A stretch of DNA of 64,000 nt from Ruegeria sp. PrR005 (GCF_010500245.1 NZ_JAAGOX010000022.1:434001-498000), one strand, 5' to 3'; numbered from the stretch's first letter, positions 41,599 through 50,568 are shown. The notes: generated by a model not told the origin, from the sequence alone. Program-made: numbers and translations.

Positions 41599-41644
41599 AC
41601 CCCGATCATCCCCGGCAAACCGGGGCCAATGAGGACAAGCGCGG

Positions 41645-42481
41645 ATGCTGGATGCGGCAAAAACCACGGATACGCAGGTGGAAACCCTGCTGGAGGTCAA
41701 CAATATCGAGGTGATCTACAATCACGTGATCCTCGTGCTCAAGGGTGTCAGCCTCACCGTGCCCAAGGGCGGGATAACCGCGCTGCTGGGTGGCAACGGC
41801 GCTGGCAAGACGACCACGCTCAAGGCGGTGTCGAACCTGCTGCATTCCGAACGCGGAGAGGTGACCAAAGGGTCGGTCAAGTATCGCGGCGAGACCATTC
41901 ACGAACTGGACCCGGCCGCCCTGGTGACCAAGGGCGTCATCCAGGTGATGGAAGGCCGCCATTGTTTCGAACACCTGACCGTCGAGGAAAACCTGCTGAC
42001 CGGCGCCTATACCCGCAAGGATGGCGGCGCCAATATCCAGCGTGACCTCGAGATGGTTTATAACTACTTCCCCCGCCTCAAGGAGCGCCGCCGCAGTCAG
42101 GCAGGCTATACGTCGGGCGGTGAACAGCAGATGGTGGCGATGGGGCGGGCGCTGATGTCGCGGCCCGAGACCATCCTGCTCGACGAGCCCTCGATGGGTC
42201 TGGCGCCGCAGCTGGTCGAAGAGATCTTCGAGATCGTCCGCGACCTGAACCAGAAAGAAGGCGTGTCCTTCCTGCTGGCCGAACAGAACACCAACGTGGC
42301 GCTGCGCTATGCCCATTACGGCTATATCCTGGAATCCGGTCGCGTGGTGATGGATGGCCCGGCCAAGGAGCTGCGCGAGAACCCGGACGTCAAGGAATTC
42401 TATCTCGGCATGTCCGACGAGGGCCGCAAGAGCTTCCGCGATGTGCGCTCCTATCGCCGCCGCAAGCGGTGGCTGAGCTGA
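41645..42481 (+). CDS. livF: Branched-chain-type ABC transporter ATP-binding protein LivF
   Basis: A 278-residue ATPase of the LivF type. Walker A LLGGNGAGKTTT near residue 50, signature TSGGEQQMVAMGRALMSRP and Walker B ILLDEPSMGLAPQLVEEIF are intact, with the switch His region VSFLLAEQNTNVALRYA. It forms the heterodimeric motor with LivG. Start ATG 41645 follows AGGAC. It ends next to the second ligase gene. Confidence 0.92.
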   Translation: MLDAAKTTDTQVETLLEVNNIEVIYNHVILVLKGVSLTVPKGGITALLGGNGAGKTTTLKAVSNLLHSERGEVTKGSVKYRGETIHELDPAALVTKGVIQVMEGRHCFEHLTVEENLLTGAYTRKDGGANIQRDLEMVYNYFPRLKERRRSQAGYTSGGEQQMVAMGRALMSRPETILLDEPSMGLAPQLVEEIFEIVRDLNQKEGVSFLLAEQNTNVALRYAHYGYILESGRVVMDGPAKELRENPDVKEFYLGMSDEGRKSFRDVRSYRRRKRWLS

Positions 42482-42495
42482 TGAGGGATCATGCC

Positions 42496-43713
42496 ATGAC
42501 CCATTTTGATGCACTCGAAACCCGCTCGGCCGATCAGCGCGCCGCCGATCTGGCCACGGCCTTGCCAGAGCAGATTGCCCGCGCGAAAACCGCGCCCGGA
42601 TTTGCCCGTTTGCTGGCCGATATCGACCCGGCCGCGATCACCGATGCTCAGGCACTGGCGACGCTGCCGGTGCTGCGCAAGTCGGAACTCAGCCGGTCGC
42701 AGGGCGAACACCCGCCCTTTGGCGGCTTTACCGTCAAGCCCGCGCACGGGTTCGCCCATGTGTTCCAGTCTCCCGGTCCGATCTATGAACCGGGCGGCAC
42801 CGATCACGACTGGTGGCGCATGGGTCGCTTCCTGCATGCCGCCGGGATCGGGCAGGGCGATATCGTCCAGAACTGTTTCGGCTATCACCTGACGCCCGCC
42901 GGAATGATCTTTGAAAACGGCGCCCGGGCGGTCGGGGCGGCGGTGCTGCCCGCCGGAACCGGCCAGACCGAATTGCAGGTGACCGCCGCGCGTGACATCG
43001 GCTGCACCGCCTATGCCGGTACGCCCGATTACCTCAAGGTGATCCTGGACAAGGCCGAAGAGATGGGCGTCACGCTCAGCTTCACCAAGGCCGCCGTGGG
43101 CGGCGGCGCGCTGTTCCCGTCGCTGCGCAAGGAATATGCCGACCGTGGCATCTCGTGCCTGCAATGCTATGCCACCGCCGATCTGGGCAATATCGCCTAT
43201 GAAAGCGCGGCGATGGAGGGGATGATCGTCGACGAACATGTGATCGTCGAGATCGTCACTCCCGGCACCGGCACGCCGGTGGCGCCGGGCGAGGTGGGCG
43301 AGGTCGTGGTGACCTCCCTCAATCCCGACTACCCGCTCATCCGCTTCGCCACCGGCGACATGTCGGCGGTGATGGCGGGCGCCTCGCCCTGCGGCCGCAC
43401 CAACACGCGGATCAAGGGCTGGATGGGCCGCGCCGACCAGACCACCAAGATCAAGGGCATGTTCGTGCGCCCCGAGCAGGTGGCGGCCCTTGTCGACAAG
43501 CATTCCGAAATCGTCAAGGCGCGGGTGATCGCCACCCGCGTGGGCGAGATGGACGCGATGACGGTTCAGATCGAAAGCCCCGGCGGCGACAGCACCGCCT
43601 ATGCCCGCTCGGTCGTCGAAGTGCTCAAGCTGAAAGGCGCGATCGAGGTCGTGGCTCCCGGCAGCCTGCCCAAGGACGGGTTGGTGATCGAGGATCAGCG
43701 CCGCTACGACTAA
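42496..43713 (+). CDS. Phenylacetate-CoA ligase-like protein (PaaK family)
   Basis: A 405-residue adenylate-forming ligase of the PaaK family. FQSPGPIYEPGGTDHDWWRMGRFLHAAGIGQGDIVQNCFGYHLTPAG is the AMP-binding region, and RIKGWMGRADQTTKIKGMFVRPEQV is the C-terminal signature. Start ATG 42496 has GAGGG 8 bases ahead; ATG 42481, overlapping the LivF stop, is an alternative. With the first ligase at the head of the operon it would activate the imported acid. PaaK family assignment is strong, phenylacetate as substrate is inferred. Confidence 0.88.
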   Translation: MTHFDALETRSADQRAADLATALPEQIARAKTAPGFARLLADIDPAAITDAQALATLPVLRKSELSRSQGEHPPFGGFTVKPAHGFAHVFQSPGPIYEPGGTDHDWWRMGRFLHAAGIGQGDIVQNCFGYHLTPAGMIFENGARAVGAAVLPAGTGQTELQVTAARDIGCTAYAGTPDYLKVILDKAEEMGVTLSFTKAAVGGGALFPSLRKEYADRGISCLQCYATADLGNIAYESAAMEGMIVDEHVIVEIVTPGTGTPVAPGEVGEVVVTSLNPDYPLIRFATGDMSAVMAGASPCGRTNTRIKGWMGRADQTTKIKGMFVRPEQVAALVDKHSEIVKARVIATRVGEMDAMTVQIESPGGDSTAYARSVVEVLKLKGAIEVVAPGSLPKDGLVIEDQRRYD

Positions 43714-43740
43714 GGCGCGCGACCGCCAGATACAGCAGGA

Positions 43741-43764
43741 CCCCGCGCCCTTGCGCGGGGTTTT
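43741..43764 (+). terminator. Intrinsic terminator of the liv/ligase operon
   Basis: CCCCGCGC (43741-43748), loop CCTT, GCGCGGGG (43753-43760), followed by TTTTC. It is placed 28 bases after the PaaK-like stop. Confidence 0.85.
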
Positions 43765-43768
43765 CTAT

Positions 43769-44920
43769 TCAGACCTCGGGCGCAAAGACCGCAACCGGAT
43801 CGGCCACGCCCTTGACCCGGTGCCGCCCCTTGTCCCGGTACGTCCGACGCGACAACCGCGCGACATCGCCCGTGACCAGAACCGGCTCTCTCAGCTCGGC
43901 GCACAGCCCCTCGACCCGCGCAACCAGATTGACGGCCGCGCCGATCACGGTGAAATCCAGCCGTTCGCGCCCGCCGATATTGCCATAAAACACCTCGCCC
44001 AGATGCAGCGCCACACCGATCCGCATCGCCTCGGGCCAGTCCGGCGCCGCCATCGCCGCCCGCAGGTCATCCACCGCCGCCTCGGCGCGGGCAACCGCGC
44101 CTTCGGCATCCTGTTCAACCGGAAAAATCCCCAAGACCGCGTCGCCGATGAACTTCAGCACCTCGCCGCCCCGGTCCAGAATGGCCCGGGTGACACCTTC
44201 GAAAGCCTGGTTCAACAGGCCGATCACCTGCTCGGGCGGATGGTCTGACGCAATCCGGGTGAACCCCCGGATATCGCTCATCCAGATCACAGCCCGGAGC
44301 GTGTCGCCGTCGCCGCGATGGATCTGCCCTTCCAGCACCCGCCGCCCCGCGCGCTGCCCCACAAATGTGTCCATCAGTGTCTCCGCCAGCCGCCGCTGCA
44401 CATGGTGCTCAACAGCCACGGCAAGCGGCGGCACCAGGTCACGCAAAAGCGCGCGTTCGTCCGCGGAAAACCCGCCCGCCCGTTTGGTCTGGATCGTCAG
44501 CCCCTTGAAACTGCCATCGGCAAAGGGCAGCGCCAGTCCCAGGTAATGGGTGAAGCCATCCGCCCGCAATTCTGCCCCGATCCTGTATTCGCCGGGCTCG
44601 GCCACCGCGTCCAGCCGCCAGTCGACATCCTCGCCCCGGGCATAGATCGGATACATCGGGCTGTTGTGCAGCCGCTCCAGTCCGACCTCGTCCCAGATCA
44701 GCTCATTCTCCTTTGCGCCCGTGCCCGGCACCCAGATCGAGAAACTCGACCGCGCGATCGGATGCATCAGCGGCGCGCCGATGGTGGCCCGGTCGATGCG
44801 CAACCCCGCCGCCATCAGCCGCTCGACCAACCCGTCCAGCACCGCCGCCAAACCGGTCTCGGCCCGCGCCCCGGTCAGCAGCCATCGGGTGATCTCGGCA
44901 GAGGTCCGGGTCGTCGTCAT
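43769..44920 (-). CDS. Class III adenylate/guanylate cyclase with N-terminal sensory region
   Basis: A 383-residue cytoplasmic protein. The N-terminal ~190 residues look like a GAF-type domain (EYRIGAELRADGFTHYLGLALPFADGS). The catalytic core is AVIWMSDIRGFTRIASDHPPEQVIGLLNQAF, with the metal-binding Asp in SDIRGFT, and GGEVLKFIGDAVLGIFP with the second Asp. RIGVALHLGEVFYGNIGGRERLDFTVIGAAVNLVARVE matches the family. Product (cAMP or cGMP) cannot be read confidently. It is the first of two cyclases flanking the iron permease gene. Confidence 0.88.
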   Translation of the reverse strand: MTTTRTSAEITRWLLTGARAETGLAAVLDGLVERLMAAGLRIDRATIGAPLMHPIARSSFSIWVPGTGAKENELIWDEVGLERLHNSPMYPIYARGEDVDWRLDAVAEPGEYRIGAELRADGFTHYLGLALPFADGSFKGLTIQTKRAGGFSADERALLRDLVPPLAVAVEHHVQRRLAETLMDTFVGQRAGRRVLEGQIHRGDGDTLRAVIWMSDIRGFTRIASDHPPEQVIGLLNQAFEGVTRAILDRGGEVLKFIGDAVLGIFPVEQDAEGAVARAEAAVDDLRAAMAAPDWPEAMRIGVALHLGEVFYGNIGGRERLDFTVIGAAVNLVARVEGLCAELREPVLVTGDVARLSRRTYRDKGRHRVKGVADPVAVFAPEV

Positions 44921-44973
44921 CGCGGCATTCCGTGGCAGAGGCGCAAAATCGCGCGGTAGGCACTGGTGTTTCC

Positions 44974-44991
44974 GACTAATCTGGTCGATTA
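44974..44991. promoter_or_regulatory. Iron-box-like site upstream of iron ABC permease
   Basis: GACTAATCTGGTCGATTA, 34 bases ahead of the permease start. It matches GACTGATTTAGTCAATTA upstream of the iron-binding protein gene (48748-48765) in 14 of 18 positions. Both resemble the Rhodobacterales Iron-Rhodo-box bound by IscR in related species. Confidence 0.55.
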
Positions 44992-45024
44992 AGGGACAAA
45001 AGCAACCCCCGTACCAGACCCACC

Positions 45025-46692
45025 ATGGCCGAGATCCAGTATTCAGAACACGGTTCGCGCCGCCGCAATGCGCTGGGAACCCGCGTTCTGGGCGGGCTTG
45101 CCTATGCCATTGCCGCAGCCTGCCTGTTGCCGATGGTCGCCGTCGCGCTGGCGGCGCTGACCGGTGGGACCGATACGCTGGGCCACCTGATGTCCACGGT
45201 GCTGCCCGGATACGCGGCGACCACGCTATTGCTGGTGCTGCTGGTGGCGGCCGGAACCTTCTGCCTTGGCGTCGGCGCGGCCTGGCTGGTGACGATGACC
45301 CGCTTTCCCGGCGTCCGCCTGATGGAGATCGCGCTGGTCCTGCCGCTGGCCTTCCCGGCCTATGTGCTGGCCTATGCCTATACCTTCGTGCTCGATCATC
45401 CTGGCGTGGTGCAGACCACCCTGCGCCAACTCACCGGCTGGGGCCCCCGCGACTACTGGTTCCCCGAGATCCGCTCTACCGAGGGCGCGGCGGTGATGCT
45501 GATCCTCGTGCTCTACCCCTACGTCTACCTGCTGGCGCGCGCCGCCTTCCTGCAACAAAGCGCCACCGCTTATCTTGCCGCCCGTGCGCTGGGGTCCAGC
45601 CCCTGGGCGGCGTTCTGGCGGGTGTCGCTGCCGATGGCCCGGCCCGCCATCGCCGGTGGCGTGCTGCTCGCGGTGATGGAGACCATCGCCGATTTCGGCA
45701 CCGTGGCCTATTTCGGCGTGCGCACCTTTGCCACCGGTATATATACCAGCTGGTTCTCGATGGCCGACCGCGCAGCGGCGGCACAGCTTGCACTGTGCCT
45801 TCTGGGCTTTGCCCTGTTGCTGGCAGTGGCCGAACGCACCCAGCGCGGCAAGGCGCGCTATTACCAGTCGGGCCGCCGCCACGCTGCCATGCCCGCGGGC
45901 GAGCTGAAAGGCTGGCGCGCCGCGGCTGCGCTGACGCTCTGCGCCATTCCCGTCCTGCTGGGCTTTGTCTTGCCGGTGGTGATCCTGGTCCTGATGGGGC
46001 TGGAATCGGAACAGGACCTGCTGTCGCGGCGCTATATCGGCTTTATCCGCAATTCGCTGATCCTGGCGGGCACGGCGGCCGTTGTGACGGTGACGGCCGC
46101 GATCTGCGTCGGTTTTTTCCAGCGGCTCCGCCCCGGGCGCTCGGCCCAGATTTCGGCCTATCTCGCACGGCTTGGCTATGCGGTGCCGGGGGGCGTGATC
46201 GCTGTGGGCCTGATGGTGCCCTTCGCCTCGTTCGACAACGCGCTCGACGCCTGGATGCGGGCCACCTTCGGCGTCTCCACCGGCCTTTTGGTCACCGGCT
46301 CGATCTGGCTTCTGGTGGCGGCATATATGGTGCGCTTCCTGGCCGCCGCGCTCAGCGCCTATGAGGGCGGCCAGAGCACCGTGCATGCCAACATGGATGC
46401 CGCCGCCCGCTCGCTGGGGCAGACGCCCTTTGGCACGCTGCGGCGTATCCATCTGCCGATCCTGACGCCTTCGCTTATGACCGCGCTGCTCATCGTCTTT
46501 GTCGACGTGATGAAGGAACTGCCCGCGACTCTGATCATGCGGCCCTTCAATTTCGACACGCTGGCGGTGCAGGCCTATCGCCTGGCCAGCGACGAACGGC
46601 TCGAAGGTGCCGCCGTGCCCTCGCTGGTGATCCTCGCTGTGGGCCTCTTGCCGGTGATCCTGATCTGCCGCCAGGTCGGCCGCGGAAAGTAA
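45025..46692 (+). CDS. fbpB: Iron(III) ABC transporter permease (fused two-domain, FbpB type)
   Basis: A 555-residue inner-membrane permease with about 12 helices, made of two copies of the binding-protein-dependent permease domain. Each half carries an EAA-type loop: AARALGSSPWAAFWRVSLPMARPAI and AARSLGQTPFGTLRRIHLPILTPSL. This layout is typical of FbpB/SfuB iron(III) permeases. The partner binding-protein gene is at 47710-48717, on the other strand. No ATPase gene is present in this window. The start has only a weak binding site. Confidence 0.88.
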   Translation: MAEIQYSEHGSRRRNALGTRVLGGLAYAIAAACLLPMVAVALAALTGGTDTLGHLMSTVLPGYAATTLLLVLLVAAGTFCLGVGAAWLVTMTRFPGVRLMEIALVLPLAFPAYVLAYAYTFVLDHPGVVQTTLRQLTGWGPRDYWFPEIRSTEGAAVMLILVLYPYVYLLARAAFLQQSATAYLAARALGSSPWAAFWRVSLPMARPAIAGGVLLAVMETIADFGTVAYFGVRTFATGIYTSWFSMADRAAAAQLALCLLGFALLLAVAERTQRGKARYYQSGRRHAAMPAGELKGWRAAAALTLCAIPVLLGFVLPVVILVLMGLESEQDLLSRRYIGFIRNSLILAGTAAVVTVTAAICVGFFQRLRPGRSAQISAYLARLGYAVPGGVIAVGLMVPFASFDNALDAWMRATFGVSTGLLVTGSIWLLVAAYMVRFLAAALSAYEGGQSTVHANMDAAARSLGQTPFGTLRRIHLPILTPSLMTALLIVFVDVMKELPATLIMRPFNFDTLAVQAYRLASDERLEGAAVPSLVILAVGLLPVILICRQVGRGK

Positions 46693-46702
46693 CCGCGCCG
46701 CC

Positions 46703-47578
46703 TCACTCGGGGATCAGGTCGTTGGTGGCATAGCTCAGCCGCGCCCCCGCCGCGCTCTGGTCGCCGGTGCCGAACAGCAGCACGCCGGTGCCCATCAAGG
46801 GCACCGCCCGCCGATGCACATCCACTGCGGGTCCGTCCTCGGGCAGCACCGCGCTGCCGGCGCTGGAATGGTCAGCATATTCCAGCACCGCACCGCGCAG
46901 CTCCAGCCGGCCATGCTGACGCGACACCCAGGGTTCGCTCAGCCTTATGTCACAGTCCTCGGCGCGCCCCACCGTCAGGCTCTGCCCCTCGGTCAGGTGC
47001 CAGACACCATCATCGCTGCGGAACTCGGCGCTCTCGGTGCGCGCCCGTGTCAGCGCCGCGAAGCCCCCGGCGATGGTCGTGCGCCCGTCGCTGGCGCCCT
47101 GGGTGATCGAATAAACGCGGGTCGCCTCGGCCTTGCCCTTCAGCCGGATCCGACCGATCGGCAGGAATGCCTCGCGCGCTGTGTCGTCCAGCGCCTCGAC
47201 CGCCGCGTTCCCGGCCAGGATCTCGCCCGCTTTGGCCAGGGTTGCCAGCCGCGCCGCCACGTTCACCGCGTCGCCGAACATGTCGCCCGGGGTTTCCTCG
47301 GCCTCGCCCCAGTAGAGACCCGCATGCAGGTTCAGCCCATGCGGCCAGGGTTCCGACAGCATCTGTCGCGCCGCGGCATAGCCCGCGCCGGGGGCGTCGA
47401 ACCGGCAGAGCGCATCGTCGCCCTGCGTCTTGATACAACGCCCGCCATTGCCCTCGGCAATCTCGCGCAACCGTGCCAGCATCGTGCTGACGCGTTCCAT
47501 CGCAACGTGCTGTCCCAATCTGTCATACAACGCAGTGCTGCCGGTTATGTCGGCAAGCAACACGGATGTCATCGGCAT
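46703..47578 (-). CDS. Class III cyclase with C-terminal FHA domain
   Basis: A 291-residue soluble protein. Residues about 5-150 form the cyclase core (VLLADITGSTALYDRLGQHVA, KTQGDDALCRF, MFGDAVNVAARLATLA), and about 205-285 form an FHA domain (LTVGRAEDCDIRLSEPWVSRQHGRLELRG), which binds phosphothreonine. The pairing suggests that nucleotide synthesis answers to Ser/Thr phosphorylation. It sits between fbpB (convergent, 10-base gap) and fbpA (same strand). Catalytic Asp residues are visible; product is not. Confidence 0.87.
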   Translation of the reverse strand: MPMTSVLLADITGSTALYDRLGQHVAMERVSTMLARLREIAEGNGGRCIKTQGDDALCRFDAPGAGYAAARQMLSEPWPHGLNLHAGLYWGEAEETPGDMFGDAVNVAARLATLAKAGEILAGNAAVEALDDTAREAFLPIGRIRLKGKAEATRVYSITQGASDGRTTIAGGFAALTRARTESAEFRSDDGVWHLTEGQSLTVGRAEDCDIRLSEPWVSRQHGRLELRGAVLEYADHSSAGSAVLPEDGPAVDVHRRAVPLMGTGVLLFGTGDQSAAGARLSYATNDLIPE

Positions 47579-47660
47579 GATCGCCCCTCAACGGACTTTA
47601 AATCGAAACGTCAGAAAATGGTGGTCGCAGGGTACGCGGGCACCGGCGCCAGCGCAAATG

Positions 47661-47687
47661 AAAAGGCGCGGGGCAGGGCCCCGCGCC
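47661..47687 (-). terminator. Intrinsic terminator after iron-binding protein gene
   Basis: GGCGCGGGGC (47665-47674), loop AGG, GCCCCGCGCC (47678-47687). On the minus strand a TTTTC tract (47661-47664) follows the stem, 22 bases after the iron-binding protein stop. Confidence 0.8.
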
Positions 47688-47709
47688 TCAAAGCTCCGCC
47701 CCGAAATGT

Positions 47710-48717
47710 TTACTTCCAACCGACCTCGTTAAAGATCTTCTGCGCTTCGGGGATATTGGCAGCAACTTCCGACAGGTTGACCGTATCGGCCTTGAACTCT
47801 CCCAGCTCTGCGACGTTTGCGGCCAGTTCGACCCCGGAAACGGCCGGATACTCGTCATTGCCTTCCGAGAAATAGACCTGTGCCTGATCGCTGGCCAGAT
47901 ATTCGAGGAACTTGATCGCGTTGTCGCGGTTGGGCGCATGGGCGGCGACACCGGCGCCCGACAGATTCATATGCGCGCCATTGCCGCCCTGGTCGGGGAA
48001 CACCCAACCGATCATGTCGCGGCTGTCGGACAGGCCTTTGACATCGGTCCGGATCGAGCGGGAAAAGTAATAGGTGTTCGACACCGCGATCTCGCACTCG
48101 CCCGACACGATGCCGCGCAATTGGTCGGTATCGCCGCCCTGCGGATCACGCGCCATGTTGGCAACCACGCCCTCGGCCCAGGCCTTCGCCGCGTCGCGCC
48201 CTTCGTGGGTGACGATGGCGGCCAGCAAGGTCTGGTTGTATTCGTTGGTCGACGAGCGGATACAGACCTGCCCCTTGTACTTCGGGTCGGCCAGGTCGGC
48301 ATAGGTCATCGGCGGTTCGCTCACGTCGGCCTTGTCGAAAAAGATGATCCGCCCGCGCTGGGAAAAGCCGAACCACTGGTTGTCGCTGTCCTGAAGGTTG
48401 GCCGGAATACGCTCTTCCAGGATCGGGCTGTCGATGGCTTGCAGAATGCCCGCCTCCTTGGCGCGCGATAGGCGCGAGGTGTCGACGGTGAGCAGGATGT
48501 CAGCGGGCGAGTTCGCGCCCTCGGCCTGCATCCGCGCGACCAGCTCGTCGGCCTTGCCCTCGATCCGGTTGATGCGGATACCGGTGGCGGCCTCGAAATC
48601 CGAATAAAGGCGCTCGTCGGTGTCGTAGTGGCGCGACGAGTAGAGGTTCAGCTCGCCCTCGGCGACAGCCGATGTGGCGATCAGGGCGGCGGCGATTGCA
48701 GTGGTGGTCTTCATCAT
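47710..48717 (-). CDS. fbpA: Iron(III) ABC transporter periplasmic binding protein (FbpA type)
   Basis: A 335-residue secreted binding protein: signal peptide (TTTAIAAALIATSAVA, cleavage near residue 20) and a type-II binding fold starting GELNLYSSRHYDTDERLYSDFEAATGIRINRIEGKADEL. A Tyr pair in CEIAVSNTYYFSRSI is the expected iron ligand. Start ATG 48717 is followed by a second ATG (48714); both lack a strong binding site. An iron-box-like palindrome lies about 30 bases upstream. It serves the permease at 45025. Confidence 0.92.
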   Translation of the reverse strand: MMKTTTAIAAALIATSAVAEGELNLYSSRHYDTDERLYSDFEAATGIRINRIEGKADELVARMQAEGANSPADILLTVDTSRLSRAKEAGILQAIDSPILEERIPANLQDSDNQWFGFSQRGRIIFFDKADVSEPPMTYADLADPKYKGQVCIRSSTNEYNQTLLAAIVTHEGRDAAKAWAEGVVANMARDPQGGDTDQLRGIVSGECEIAVSNTYYFSRSIRTDVKGLSDSRDMIGWVFPDQGGNGAHMNLSGAGVAAHAPNRDNAIKFLEYLASDQAQVYFSEGNDEYPAVSGVELAANVAELGEFKADTVNLSEVAANIPEAQKIFNEVGWK

Positions 48718-48746
48718 GGCAGAGGTCTCTCGCGATTCCGGTTATC

Positions 48747-48765
48747 TGACTGATTTAGTCAATTA
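48747..48765. promoter_or_regulatory. Iron-box-like site upstream of fbpA
   Basis: TGACTGATTTAGTCA (48747-48761) is a TGACT-N5-AGTCA palindrome followed by ATTA, 30 bases ahead of the fbpA start. It is the better of the two iron-box-like sites and fits the Iron-Rhodo-box pattern of Rhodobacterales. Confidence 0.6.
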
Positions 48766-48826
48766 CCTGATTTTCGCGCGGACGCAAGACAAAACCGATA
48801 ATTTCAGTCGGGTAATTCGGCCGCAG

Positions 48827-50434
48827 TCACCCCTCGGCATTGTCCATTTGCCAGGCGGCCAGCAGCCGGGGCAGGGCAATGGACCAGTCCAGCACGCCGG
48901 TCTTGTCGGCCCAGTCCTGGTACTGGGCCACCAGCGCCTTTGCCCGGTCGGGCTCGCCCCGGATCAGGTCGTGCAGCTCGGTCCTGTCGGCCTCGACGTC
49001 GTAAAGCTCCCAGTCGTGCCCGTGCAGCCGTACCAGCTTGAACTGGCCCAGCCGAATGGCGCTGTTGCCCTCGTGCTCGAAAAAGATGGGCTGCGCGCGT
49101 TCCCAGTCCTTGCCGCGCAGCAGGCCCAGTAGGCTCTCGCCTTGCAGCGGCTGCATTCCATGCCCGTCCAGCTCCGCAACAGGCTGCGCGCCCGCGACTT
49201 CCAGGATCGTCGGCAGGATATCGACCACATGACACGCGGCATGCAGCGGCACGGGTGCCGCGATCCTGCCGGGCCAATGGGCGATCAACGGGGTCGAGAT
49301 GCCGCCTTCGTGCACGTAATGCTTGAACTTGCGGAACGGCGCGTTCGACACATTGGCCCAAGGCTTGTCATAGCTCTGATAGGTCAGCGCGCCGCCGGGC
49401 ATGATCTCGGGCCGGTTGCCCATCTCGATATGCCGCCCGTCATGGGTTGTATCGGGAAAGAACTTGGCCCAGCCATCCTCGGCCATGAACTCGGCACAGC
49501 CGCCGTTGTCGCTGAGAAACAGGATCAGCGTGTTGTCGAACTGGCCCATCCGTTTCAGCGCCGCCAGCAGCGTGCCGATGGACTGGTCCATCCGGTCCAC
49601 CATGGCGGCATAGGTGGCCATCTTGCGCGCTTCCCAATCCTTGTGCGGTGCGGCCTCCCAGGGGCAGACGTCTTCGTCCCGCGGGCTGATCTGCCAGTTG
49701 GTCTGAAACAGGCCCATCGCGTTCATCGTCTCGTGGCGGCTGCCGCGCAGCGCGTCCCAGCCGCGCCCATAGACCCCGTCATAGCGCGCGATATCCTCGG
49801 GATGCGCATGCAGCGGCCAATGCGGCGCGGTATGGGCGAGGTAGAGGAAAAAGGGCTGCTCCATCTCCACCGCCTCCGCGACCATGCCGATGGCCCTGTC
49901 GGTGATAGCGTCGGTGAAATAGAAATCATCCGGAAAGGTTTCGACGCGGGTATCGTCCTCCAGCATGTAATGCGGCGAGAAGAAATGCGTGACCCCGTCG
50001 ACGATGCCATAGAACCGGTCGAATCCGCGCTGGCGCGGGGTGGGGTGGTCGATATCACCCACCCGCCAGCTGTCCACCTCGCGCGCCATGAAATCCCCGC
50101 CCACATGCCACTTGCCCGACATGCAGGTGCGATAGCCCGCCGCCCGCAGATGCTCGGCAATGGTGGCGCAGTCGTTGCGCAGAAAGCCGCGATAGGCGGG
50201 CGTGCCCAGATCGGCCCCCATATGGCCGATCCCGGCATTATGCGGGTAAAGCCCGGTCAACAGCGACGCCCGCGTCGGGCAGCATCGCGCGCAATTGTAC
50301 ATCGCCGTCAGCAGCGCCCCGTCGCGCGCCAGACCGTCGATGTTCGGTGTGCGGATCTCGGATCCGGTACAGCCCAGATCGGCAAATCCCAGATCGTCGG
50401 CGAGAATGAGAATGATGTTGGGCTTGTCGGACAT
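48827..50434 (-). CDS. Sulfatase (arylsulfatase family)
   Basis: A 535-residue sulfatase with no signal peptide. The formylglycine motif is CCPTRASLLTG with the modified Cys at residue 51 (Cys51-Cys-Pro-Thr-Arg). Metal ligands are visible in NIILILADDLGFADLGCTG and SDNGGCAEFMAEDG. A Cys-type motif requires formylglycine-generating enzyme, whose gene is not in the window. The ATG at 50434 has GGAGGAGG about 6 bases upstream. Substrate, e.g. a sulfate ester of an aryl compound or glycan, is unknown. Confidence 0.9.
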   Translation of the reverse strand: MSDKPNIILILADDLGFADLGCTGSEIRTPNIDGLARDGALLTAMYNCARCCPTRASLLTGLYPHNAGIGHMGADLGTPAYRGFLRNDCATIAEHLRAAGYRTCMSGKWHVGGDFMAREVDSWRVGDIDHPTPRQRGFDRFYGIVDGVTHFFSPHYMLEDDTRVETFPDDFYFTDAITDRAIGMVAEAVEMEQPFFLYLAHTAPHWPLHAHPEDIARYDGVYGRGWDALRGSRHETMNAMGLFQTNWQISPRDEDVCPWEAAPHKDWEARKMATYAAMVDRMDQSIGTLLAALKRMGQFDNTLILFLSDNGGCAEFMAEDGWAKFFPDTTHDGRHIEMGNRPEIMPGGALTYQSYDKPWANVSNAPFRKFKHYVHEGGISTPLIAHWPGRIAAPVPLHAACHVVDILPTILEVAGAQPVAELDGHGMQPLQGESLLGLLRGKDWERAQPIFFEHEGNSAIRLGQFKLVRLHGHDWELYDVEADRTELHDLIRGEPDRAKALVAQYQDWADKTGVLDWSIALPRLLAAWQMDNAEG

Positions 50435-50514
50435 GGCGGCCTCCTCCTGCACAAGAGAAGGCTATCGCGCCCCGGCCGGTTGCGGGAACCAGGAAACTGC
50501 CACCCCGCAACAAC

Positions 50515-50540
50515 AAAACCGCGCCCAAAGGCGCGGTTTT
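50515..50540. terminator. Bidirectional intrinsic terminator after rpmJ
   Basis: AAAACCGCGCC (50515-50525), loop CAAA, GGCGCGGTTTT (50530-50540), an 11-bp stem with A- and T-tracts on either side. It lies 28 bases after the rpmJ stop on the minus strand. Confidence 0.85.
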
Positions 50541-50568
50541 GATTGAAGCTCGAATGTCTTGCGACGGT

